Part shown: in pieces, positions 17,028 through 22,572 of the stretch
Numbering within the stretch: position 1 is the first letter of the stretch
Layout: each line of letters opens with the position of its first letter
From: Planctomycetota bacterium
GTDB lineage: Bacteria; Planctomycetota; Phycisphaerae; WQYP01
Reading direction: 5' to 3'
NCBI GenBank assembly: GCA_021852225.1
Contig: JAJZOA010000227.1
Coordinates: 1 to 22,572 of the forward strand
Length of the DNA: 22,572 bases
Program-made: the position numbers and the translations under genes
The notes under the pieces: model-generated
Seen by the model: only the letters and a program-made list of their open reading frames with translations
Told to the model about the DNA's origin: nothing
Database searches by the model: none

Positions 17028-17981
17028 ATGACACGAGGCCAGCCCGCAACCAGCCCGCACAAAACCGATTTTATCGACATTCTGCCCACCGCCCGCCCCA
17101 TGCTGGACCGTTTTCTCAGCGTGGCCCTGCGGCTGAAAAAGCAGTATCTGACGACCGGCCGCAACGAACCCCTGGCCGCGGGCAAAGTGCTGGCCATGAT
17201 ATTCGAAAAGCCATCGCTGCGCACCCGGGTGAGCTTTGATGTGGCCATGCATCATCTTGGCGGCAGCGCGATTTATATTTCGCCCAATGAAATCGGACTC
17301 GGTGTGCGGGAAAGTGTCCCGGATGCGGCACGCGTACTTTCCGGATTTTGCGACGCGATTATGGCCCGCACCTTCGCCCATGCCACCATTGAAGGACTTG
17401 CCCACCACAGCCGCCGACCAGTCATAAACGGTTTAAGTGATCACAGCCACCCCTGCCAGGTCATGGCCGACATCATGACGATTCAGGAACATTTCGGCCA
17501 TCTGGACGACCTGACGGTCGCCTATATCGGCGATGGCAATAATGTCGCCAGATCGCTGCTGGAAATCTGCGGACTCATGGGAATCAAATTCCGCATTGCG
17601 GCACCCAAAGGGTATCAGCTTGATGAGTCCTCCATTGCCGCCGCCGGAAAGACAAGTCCGGGACTCGATTTTGCCGCCTGCCACGACCCGCGGGAGGCGG
17701 TCAGTCACGCGGATGTTATTTATACGGATACCTGGATTTCCATGGGCCAGGAAGACCAGAAAGCCGCAAAACTCCCGATTTTCCAGCCCTATCAGATTAA
17801 TCGCCAACTGCTTTCAGCCGCTCCGGGCCATGCGGTGGTCATGCATTGCCTGCCCGCTTACCGCGGTGTGGAAATTACCGATGAGGTTCTGGATGGCGAA
17901 CAAAGCGTGGTGTTCGATCAGGCTGAAAATCGGCTGCATTTTCAGAAAGGACTTCTGGCGGTCTTAATCGGCGGCCAATAA
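17028..17981 (+). CDS. argF: Ornithine carbamoyltransferase
   Basis: Makes citrulline from ornithine and carbamoyl phosphate in arginine synthesis; cytosolic, a trimer in the family. The 317 residues include the carbamoyl-phosphate motif FEKPSLRTRVSF (Ser63-Arg67), HPCQVMAD (141-148), DVIYTDTWISMGQE with the ornithine-contacting SMG motif typical of OTC rather than aspartate carbamoyltransferase, and the catalytic HCLPAYRG (273-280). The first position of the phosphate loop is SLRTR instead of STRTR, a common family variant. The ATG at 17028 has CGGAG 9 nt upstream; a TTG at 17010 is in frame but lies within the spacer beside the T run. It shares the arginine pathway with argB but is separated from it by a terminator-like hairpin. 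Confidence 0.95.
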   Translation: MTRGQPATSPHKTDFIDILPTARPMLDRFLSVALRLKKQYLTTGRNEPLAAGKVLAMIFEKPSLRTRVSFDVAMHHLGGSAIYISPNEIGLGVRESVPDAARVLSGFCDAIMARTFAHATIEGLAHHSRRPVINGLSDHSHPCQVMADIMTIQEHFGHLDDLTVAYIGDGNNVARSLLEICGLMGIKFRIAAPKGYQLDESSIAAAGKTSPGLDFAACHDPREAVSHADVIYTDTWISMGQEDQKAAKLPIFQPYQINRQLLSAAPGHAVVMHCLPAYRGVEITDEVLDGEQSVVFDQAENRLHFQKGLLAVLIGGQ

Positions 17982-18080
17982 TTTTGACCCGGCTATTGTT
18001 CGTCTCACTCATTGCCGATCGCGCCGCGATCCCCTGCGACTCGCGGCTGTAACCCGCAAACCGCACTTATGGAGTTTTTT

Positions 18081-18809
18081 ATGCCGAAATTCACGCTCCG
18101 TCACGACGGCCGGAAGCCCGATGAAATGCGTCCCGTCCGCATCACCCGCCATTTCACATCCCACGCGGGCGGGTCCGTATTGATGGCTTTCGGTCAAACA
18201 CGGGTGCTTTGCACTGCCATGATTGAACCGGGTGTTCCCCCCTGGCTGGCCGGCAAAGGCCGAGGCTGGCTTACTGCGGAATATGCGATGCTGCCATCGT
18301 CCACGCATTCCCGTAAAAAGCGCGACAGCGGAAAGCCGGACGGCCGTAGCGTGGAAATTCAGCGGCTGGTCGGCCGGGCCTTGCGCGGAGTGGTGAATTT
18401 AGAAAAGCTTGGTGAAAACACACTCTGGCTTGATTGCGACGTGTTGCAGGCCGACGGCGGCACACGCACCGCCGCCATTACGGGGGCTTATGTAGCCCTG
18501 TGCGATGCCGTGACGGCCGCCCGCCGAGGCGGCATACTGAAGGAAAGCCCCCTTACCGGGCAAATCGCCGCTGTCAGTGTGGGACTTGTGCAGGGCCGGC
18601 CTGTGCTGGACCTGGACTATCCGGAAGATTCCAATGCCGATGCCGATATGAACGTCGCGATGCTGGCCACCGGGGCCTTGCTGGATGTTCAGGCCACCGG
18701 TGAAAAGACCGCCTTCACGCCGCGGCAGCTTGCCCGCATGCTGACCATCGCGACGGCGGGCATCCGGCAATTGCATCGGCTGCAAAATCGGGCGATTAAA
18801 AGCCGATAA
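18081..18809 (+). CDS. rph: Ribonuclease PH
   Basis: A phosphate-dependent 3'-5' exoribonuclease that trims tRNA precursors to the mature 3' end; a hexamer in the cytosol. The 242 residues match the family (about 240). Visible conserved blocks are the FTSHAGGSVLMAFGQTRVLCTA strand region, GWLTAEYAMLPSSTHSR, GRSVEIQRLVGRALR (88-102) and CDVLQADGGTRTAAITGA (119-136). The EDSNADADMNVAML segment carries the acidic metal-binding residues near 182-188. The ATG at 18081 is preceded by GGAG (18071-18074) at a good spacing. An ATG at 18069 is less likely, since it would put the GGAG inside the gene. It is not clear that argF and rph are co-transcribed; the 99-bp gap shows no terminator. Confidence 0.95.
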   Translation: MPKFTLRHDGRKPDEMRPVRITRHFTSHAGGSVLMAFGQTRVLCTAMIEPGVPPWLAGKGRGWLTAEYAMLPSSTHSRKKRDSGKPDGRSVEIQRLVGRALRGVVNLEKLGENTLWLDCDVLQADGGTRTAAITGAYVALCDAVTAARRGGILKESPLTGQIAAVSVGLVQGRPVLDLDYPEDSNADADMNVAMLATGALLDVQATGEKTAFTPRQLARMLTIATAGIRQLHRLQNRAIKSR

Positions 18810-18910
18810 ACTGTCCGACAACCTGCAGCCGGCACCCGCCAGCCTGTACCGGCGTTTGACCGCTTACGCCAATAAATTTCACAGCGATATGGCCGCGATT
18901 ATCCATCAGG

Positions 18911-18918
18911 TATAGAAT
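18911..18918 (+). promoter_or_regulatory. Weak -10-like element before mlaE
   Basis: TATAGAAT contains TAGAAT, five of six matches to a -10 box, in the gap between rph and the permease. No good -35 box is seen at 16-18 bp upstream, so this is a low-confidence guess for the start of the transporter transcript. Confidence 0.25.
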
Positions 18919-19035
18919 AACAGCAGTAAACCGAACGCGGCGATGGTCCGGCGAATGTCCGACTATCCGACGTCGACGTTAAACCCGGCACCGCTAAAGA
19001 TTTTCGTTGGCGCCGCACAGGAGTCCGGCAGAAGT

Positions 19036-19941
19036 ATGGACATGCAACCAGATAAAAATGCTCCTCCCGCGGCCTTAGTCGCCGCCGGATCCGGTGCAGA
19101 CTTAACTGCCGACGGATATCGCGGGTTCGGATGGATTGCGGCACTGGGCCGATCCACACGCGAATCCATTCAGGCCGTCGGCGATTTTACCTGTTTTGTC
19201 GGCTCGGCGATCGGATGGATGTTGCGCGGCCCGGGCGGCCGCGCCATGCGCGATCTGATGCGGCAGATGTTTGAAATGGGGACTCTGTCGATTCCCGTGG
19301 TCATGATAACCGGAGCATTCATCGGTGCCGTGCTGGCTATTGAAGCCTATCCACAATTCGCCGCCATCGGCATCGCTTCGCGCCTTGGCTCGGTTATTGT
19401 CGTGAGCGTCGTCAAACAGACCGGCCCGATTCTGACGGCTGTCATGCTTGCCGGCCGCGTGGGCGGCGCAATGACGGCTGAACTCGGCACCATGAAAGTC
19501 ACCGAACAGATAGACGCCTTACGTGCGATGGCCGCGGATCCCGTGCGAACGCTGGTGGTGCCGCGCATACTCGCTTGCGTCATTATGACGCCGATTCTTA
19601 CCATGTATTCCGATGCCCTTGGAATCTGGGGAGGCTGGCTTATTTCTGTCGGCGTGGATGGCGTACGGAACTATTCCTTCTGGCACTATGCCGCCGCCGG
19701 AACCGATTTATTCACGGTGAATGTCGGACTTATTAAAAGTCTGATTTTTGGAATGGTCATTGCCAGCATCGCATGTTACAAAGGATTCCGCTGCGGCAAC
19801 GGTGCCCGCGGCGTGGGACAGGCCTGCACCGAGAGTTTCGTGGCCAGCTTTATTCTGATTCTGCTGACGAATTTTGTCATGGCGGTCATGTTGAATAATT
19901 TTTACAACTGGTTCTGGCCCAATCAGCCCAGCCTGTTGTAA
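19036..19941 (+). CDS. mlaE: MlaE-like ABC transporter permease (MCE system)
   Basis: The inner-membrane permease of an MlaFEDB-type phospholipid transport system. The frame could start at 18943 or 18955, but the AGGAG at 19019-19023 makes the ATG at 19036 a plausible start, giving 301 residues. The N-terminal part before about residue 60 is not conserved in MlaE and is Ala/Gly-rich. The permease core has several hydrophobic helices (TLSIPVVMITGAFIGAVLAI, VVSVVKQTGPILTAVMLAGR) and the conserved MTAELGTMKVTEQIDALRAM stretch, followed by DPVRTLVVPRILACVIMTPI. The C-terminal hydrophobic segment FIL-ILLTNFVMAVML completes the MlaE fold. Its partner ATPase is the next gene; no MCE (MlaD) protein is nearby. 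Confidence 0.92.
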   Translation: MDMQPDKNAPPAALVAAGSGADLTADGYRGFGWIAALGRSTRESIQAVGDFTCFVGSAIGWMLRGPGGRAMRDLMRQMFEMGTLSIPVVMITGAFIGAVLAIEAYPQFAAIGIASRLGSVIVVSVVKQTGPILTAVMLAGRVGGAMTAELGTMKVTEQIDALRAMAADPVRTLVVPRILACVIMTPILTMYSDALGIWGGWLISVGVDGVRNYSFWHYAAAGTDLFTVNVGLIKSLIFGMVIASIACYKGFRCGNGARGVGQACTESFVASFILILLTNFVMAVMLNNFYNWFWPNQPSLL

Positions 19942-19957
19942 ACCCCGCTAACGCATC

Positions 19958-19974
19958 GCGGCGCGGCACGCCGC
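19958..19974 (+). repeat. Intercistronic hairpin between mlaE and mlaF
   Basis: GCGGCG (19958-19963) and CGCCGC (19969-19974) are exact reverse complements with a 5-nt loop. It could protect or separate the two coding regions on one message; without T residues it is not a terminator. Confidence 0.35.
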
Positions 19975-19994
19975 ACGCCGACTGATCAGCATGA

Positions 19995-20810
19995 ATGGAT
20001 GCAAATACTATGGGTGATCCAAACACAGCAACCCGGTCATTGTCTGACCCGATTATTCGTTTTGAAAATGTACACAAACGCTTCGGCCCGCTGGTGGTGC
20101 TGGATGGCATGTCGCTGGATATTCCCCGCGACCGCACCACCGTTATTCTGGGGCCTTCAGGCGTAGGCAAGTCAGTACTGCTCAAGCATATTGTCGGGCT
20201 GCTGCGGCCGGATTCGGGAAAAATATTCTTCTGCAATCAGCGGATTGACCATCTTGGTGAACGGGACCTTGAGCCGTTCCGCAAGCGCATTGGCTTTCTG
20301 TTTCAGCTTGGCGCGCTGTTCGATTCCATGCGGGTCGGAGAAAACGTCGCATTTCCAATCCTTAAGCAAGGGGGAAAAACGCCTGACGAAATTCGCGACA
20401 TTGTCCATGAAAAGCTCTCGGTCGTTGGAATGGAGGGAAGCGAAAAAAAGTGGCCCGCCGACCTGTCCGGCGGCCAGAAAAAGCGTGTCGCACTGGCCCG
20501 CGCGATTGCCATGAATCCAGAAGTAATACTATACGATGAACCGACCACCGGCCTGGACCCCATCCGTTCGGATGTGATTAATGAACTGATTCTTAAGCTT
20601 AAGGAAGAACTGGGCGTCACCGGTGTGGTGGTCACACATGATATGACCAGCGCTTTTAAGGTGGCCGATCAGATTGTGATGCTGTTTAACGGCAAAATTG
20701 TTACCCGCGGCACCGCCGATGAAATTCGCCATTGTCCGGATCCGGACGTTCAGCGATTCATACTGGGTCGCGCCAGTGAGGAAGACCTGCGGGCGCTCCA
20801 TCGCATGTAA
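19995..20810 (+). CDS. mlaF: MlaF-like ABC transporter ATP-binding protein
   Basis: The cytosolic ATPase subunit that works with the MlaE-like permease 53 bp upstream in lipid transport. The 271 residues hold all ABC motifs: Walker A GPSGVGKS (53-60), Q-loop FLFQ (Gln104) followed by the MlaF-like LGALFDSMRVGENVAFP, the LSGGQ signature (157-161), Walker B VILYDEP (177-183 with Asp181/Glu182) and the H-loop His215 in VVTHDM. The C-terminus (RFILGRASEEDL) fits the MlaF family length. The starts at 19995 and 20010 are both possible; neither has a strong ribosome binding site. The closely spaced order permease-ATPase suggests one transcript, but mlaD and mlaB are not in the visible region downstream. 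Confidence 0.94.
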   Translation: MDANTMGDPNTATRSLSDPIIRFENVHKRFGPLVVLDGMSLDIPRDRTTVILGPSGVGKSVLLKHIVGLLRPDSGKIFFCNQRIDHLGERDLEPFRKRIGFLFQLGALFDSMRVGENVAFPILKQGGKTPDEIRDIVHEKLSVVGMEGSEKKWPADLSGGQKKRVALARAIAMNPEVILYDEPTTGLDPIRSDVINELILKLKEELGVTGVVVTHDMTSAFKVADQIVMLFNGKIVTRGTADEIRHCPDPDVQRFILGRASEEDLRALHRM

Positions 20811-20816
20811 GCCGGA

Positions 20817-20838
20817 TAAAACGAGGCCGTGGCGGCTC
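20817..20838 (-). terminator. Possible terminator of the minus-strand oxidoreductase
   Basis: On the minus strand, GAGCCG pairs with CGG-c-CTC around the 3-nt loop CCA, followed by GTTTTAT. It lies about 30 bp past the oxidoreductase stop and between convergent genes. The stem has one bulge and the T tract is only four long, so confidence is low. Confidence 0.32.
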
Positions 20839-20866
20839 CATTGACCACTGGGCACGACTCCGACTT

Positions 20867-21928
20867 TTACCCGTTAACCCGCAAAAGCACTTTGCCCATC
20901 GGCCCGGCCGCCAGGTGCTTAAACGCTGTCGGCAAATCAGCAAAATTGAAAATTGCATCCACCAGAGGCTTTTGATTTTTCAGCGCCATCGTCTCCAGCA
21001 CCTTTTGCCATACCTTCTGCGCCTGCGACGGCGTGTAATCTCCCACGGAGACGCCACCGATGCGCAGCCGTCGGAAAAACAGCGATGCGGTGTTGAACTG
21101 GGGCACCGGACCGGCCAGTCTGCCGACCACGCTTATTTTTCCCCATGTCCCCATCACCGTCAGAATTTCCGAAAACTGCTCGCCACCAATGTTGTCCACC
21201 ACCAGGTCCACCTTTTTCCCATCCAGTTCTGTCAGCAATCGCTTCCGCCATTGTGTGTCGGCCGGATCCAGTGTGATTCCCGCCCCCAAGGTTGAAAGCC
21301 GGGCTCGCTTTTGAGGACTGCGCGAAAGCGCCGCCACGGTATAACCGAGCGCGGATGCCAGTTGAACCGCGGCCACTCCCACCCCGCCTGAAGCACCCGT
21401 CACCAGCACCACCGCCGCCGATGCAGAACTGCCTGTATTTTGCGTCGAATCGGGTCCATCATCCGCAGATACTGAATAGACATCGGTTGGTGTTTGGAGG
21501 TTCCCCCATTGCGTAAGTGCCTGCCACGCGGTCATGTACACCAGGCTGGCACCCGCCGATTCCTCCATCGACCAGCCCGCGGGCATCGGTGCCAGACAAC
21601 CCGCCGGCACCGCAACCCGCTCAGCAAATGTACCGGCGATATCCACACCCACAGGTCCCCGCAAAATAAGTGCCAAAGCACCAGGCCGCCAAGCGGTCAC
21701 ATCATCCGCCACTTGAACAATTCGCCCAACGCCATCCCTGCCCAGCGTATGCGGCATCGCAGGCCGCGCCGGGTACTGCCCCTCCGCCAAATACCGATCC
21801 GCCGGATTTAACCCCGCAAAAAGGACCTCCATCACCACCTCGCCGGCTTTCGGTTGCGGCTCAGGCACTTGGGCCCGGTGCAGGTTGGAAATGGATCCCA
21901 GTTTATCAATCTGCCAAGCTTGCATCAT
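20867..21928 (-). CDS. Quinone oxidoreductase-like MDR-family dehydrogenase
   Basis: A 353-residue zinc-free medium-chain dehydrogenase of the quinone oxidoreductase group, NADPH-dependent in most relatives; the substrate is unknown. The N-terminal GroES-like fold is seen in GEVVMEVLFAGLNPADRYLA and GRDGVGRIVQVADDV. The nucleotide-binding motif is VTGASGGVGVAAVQLA (176-191). Zinc ligands of alcohol dehydrogenases are absent, as expected for QOR. A Ser/Asp/Asn/Gln-rich segment of about 25 residues (about 147-171) lies between the catalytic and nucleotide-binding parts and looks like an insertion. The gene starts with ATG-ATG (21928 or 21925), with GGAAG upstream on the minus strand. It converges with mlaF and has no visible operon partner. 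Confidence 0.88.
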   Translation of the reverse strand: MMQAWQIDKLGSISNLHRAQVPEPQPKAGEVVMEVLFAGLNPADRYLAEGQYPARPAMPHTLGRDGVGRIVQVADDVTAWRPGALALILRGPVGVDIAGTFAERVAVPAGCLAPMPAGWSMEESAGASLVYMTAWQALTQWGNLQTPTDVYSVSADDGPDSTQNTGSSASAAVVLVTGASGGVGVAAVQLASALGYTVAALSRSPQKRARLSTLGAGITLDPADTQWRKRLLTELDGKKVDLVVDNIGGEQFSEILTVMGTWGKISVVGRLAGPVPQFNTASLFFRRLRIGGVSVGDYTPSQAQKVWQKVLETMALKNQKPLVDAIFNFADLPTAFKHLAAGPMGKVLLRVNG

Positions 21929-22018
21929 AAGGCTTCCGGAACTGGCGACAACACCCGTATCGCCAATGCATTGTAGCCACGCCGCTGCAACGCAGGTATC
22001 GCGAATGGAAAACGTCGC

Positions 22019-22050
22019 AAAAAAAGCCGCATGAAACTGGCCATTTCACG
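22019..22050 (-). terminator. Likely terminator of the tRNA-Phe transcript
   Basis: On the minus strand CGTGAAA and TTTCATG form a 7-bp stem (one G-U pair) around a 7-nt loop. CGGC and then seven T residues follow (+ strand A run 22019-22025). It begins 25 bp past the tRNA 3' end. The 4-nt offset before the T run makes it slightly atypical. Confidence 0.45.
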
Positions 22051-22074
22051 CGACTTTCTGAAAATTGGAAAAAT

Positions 22075-22147
22075 TGGGTAGAGCCGGAATCGAACCGGCG
22101 ACACATGGATTTTCAGTCCATTGCTCTACCAGCTGAGCTATCTACCC
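22075..22147 (-). tRNA. tRNA-Phe (GAA)
   Basis: The complete cloverleaf can be drawn on the minus strand: acceptor stem GGGTAGA/TCTACCC, D-arm GCTC-AGCTGGTA-GAGC, anticodon stem ATGGA/TCCAT with loop CTGAAAA (anticodon GAA at 22112-22114), and T-arm GCCGG-TTCGATT-CCGGC. The discriminator base is A. It is 73 nt without an encoded CCA (the next bases are not CCA), so CCA must be added by a nucleotidyltransferase. The gene follows purD on the same strand. Confidence 0.97.
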
Positions 22148-22163
22148 GTAGAGTGAATAAGGC

Positions 22164-22192
22164 AAAATATCCGAAATGCCGTCCTTTTTCAA
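22164..22192 (-). promoter_or_regulatory. Candidate promoter of tRNA-Phe
   Basis: On the minus strand TTGAAA (22187-22192), a 17-bp spacer and TATTTT (22164-22169) form a sigma70-like promoter. The -10 box ends 16 bp before the first tRNA base, which allows a short leader of the usual kind. The -35 box lies inside the purD-tRNA hairpin. Confidence 0.42.
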
Positions 22193-22196
22193 GGAC
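22181..22196 (-). repeat. Hairpin GTCCTT-GAAA-AAGGAC between purD and tRNA-Phe
   Basis: Perfect 6-bp stem with a GAAA (GNRA) tetraloop when read on the minus strand. It lies about 70 nt after the purD stop. It has no T run directly after it, so it may be a processing or stability element of the purD 3' end rather than a terminator. Confidence 0.45.
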
Positions 22197-22264
22197 CACG
22201 CGCGGACGCCGTTTTAAAAAATTGTTCATTTCCGCACTGCGGTCCGCTTTCATCGGTTCCACGG

Positions 22265-22572
22265 CTATTTCGCCCCAATATCCCGCCGATACTGCATTCC
22301 CTGAAAATGAATCTTGTCCACCGCTGCGTAAGCCTGTTTCCGGGCCGCGGGCATGTCCGCACCCAGAGCACACACGCACAATACCCGCCCTCCGCTGGTC
22401 ACCAGCCGCCCGTCCTTCAGAGCGGTTCCACTATGGAACACCATCACATCCGCCATGGCACTGGCCGTTTCCATACCGGTAATTTCAACGCCACGTTTGA
22501 CCTGATCATCCGGCTTCCAGCCATAACCCTCACTGGCCACCACTACCCCCACAGCGGGGGGCGGGTATTGTG
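22265..22572 (-). CDS. purD: Phosphoribosylamine-glycine ligase, C-terminal part (cut by window edge)
   Basis: PurD (GAR synthetase) joins phosphoribosylamine and glycine with ATP in purine synthesis; cytosolic, ATP-grasp family. Only the last 102 codons are in the window, and the frame stays open to the edge. The visible sequence runs YPPPAVGVVVASEGYGW, then VFHSGTALKDGRLVTSGGRVLCVCALG and a C-terminal KIHFQGMQYRRDIGAK, all typical of the family's final domain. The usual GYPG of the ASxGYPG motif reads GYGW here. The N-terminal ATP-grasp core is outside the window, so its integrity cannot be judged. Confidence 0.93.
   Translation of the reverse strand, partial: QYPPPAVGVVVASEGYGWKPDDQVKRGVEITGMETASAMADVMVFHSGTALKDGRLVTSGGRVLCVCALGADMPAARKQAYAAVDKIHFQGMQYRRDIGAK

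Noticed and set aside
16413..17408. A 331-residue minus-strand frame across argB and argF
   Set aside because: It is long only because of GC-rich codon bias in the two real genes; it runs through the terminator hairpin and has no ribosome binding site or family motif.
18828..18858. Possible terminator after rph
   Set aside because: Only a 5-bp GCCGG/CCGGC stem with a long loop and three T residues, too weak to list.
1..22572. CRISPR array, prophage or toxin-antitoxin system
   Set aside because: No regularly spaced repeats, phage structural genes or small paired toxin/antitoxin frames were seen.

Overview
The window is about 22.6 kb of moderately GC-rich bacterial chromosome, mostly ordinary housekeeping and accessory genes on the + strand. 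No phage, plasmid or CRISPR structure is visible. The gene mix (ThuA-like protein, secreted Gly/Asn/Ser-rich TPR protein, PocR-like/GAF/SpoIIE phosphatase, SPFH protein, MlaEF-type transporter, tRNA without encoded CCA) would fit Planctomycetota, perhaps Phycisphaerae. That is inference from style and content, since no rRNA or clade marker is present.

Layout. The left edge (1-652) holds the 3' remnant of an IS3-family transposase. Then come polyphosphate kinase (ppk1, 883-3018) with a good intrinsic terminator, an M20D amidohydrolase (3122-4384), and a PcrA/UvrD helicase (4527-7073) with a disordered insertion. A gene-poor stretch of about 580 bp follows, then a ThuA-like gene on the minus strand. 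That gene diverges from a secreted low-complexity/TPR protein (8722-10536), which is followed by a sensor phosphatase (10672-12459) and a PabB-type chorismate enzyme (12505-13977).

The right half carries an SPFH protein with a small helical partner of unknown function (14109-15593), a gap of 465 bp, and the arginine genes argB and argF, which are separated by an intrinsic-terminator-like hairpin. RNase PH (rph) follows, then a MlaE-like permease and MlaF-like ATPase pair. A convergent quinone-oxidoreductase-like gene, tRNA-Phe(GAA) and the 3' end of purD, all on the minus strand, close the window.

How the genes relate. argB and argF supply two steps of arginine synthesis. mlaE and mlaF are the membrane and ATPase halves of one lipid ABC transporter, whose MCE substrate-binding subunit is not here. 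pabB (folate), purD (purine), rph (tRNA 3' processing) and ppk1 (polyphosphate) are unrelated core functions. I did not find a clear new multi-gene system. The most open questions are the SPFH/partner pair, the secreted TPR protein next to a degenerate PocR phosphatase, and the possible regulatory hairpin in front of argF.
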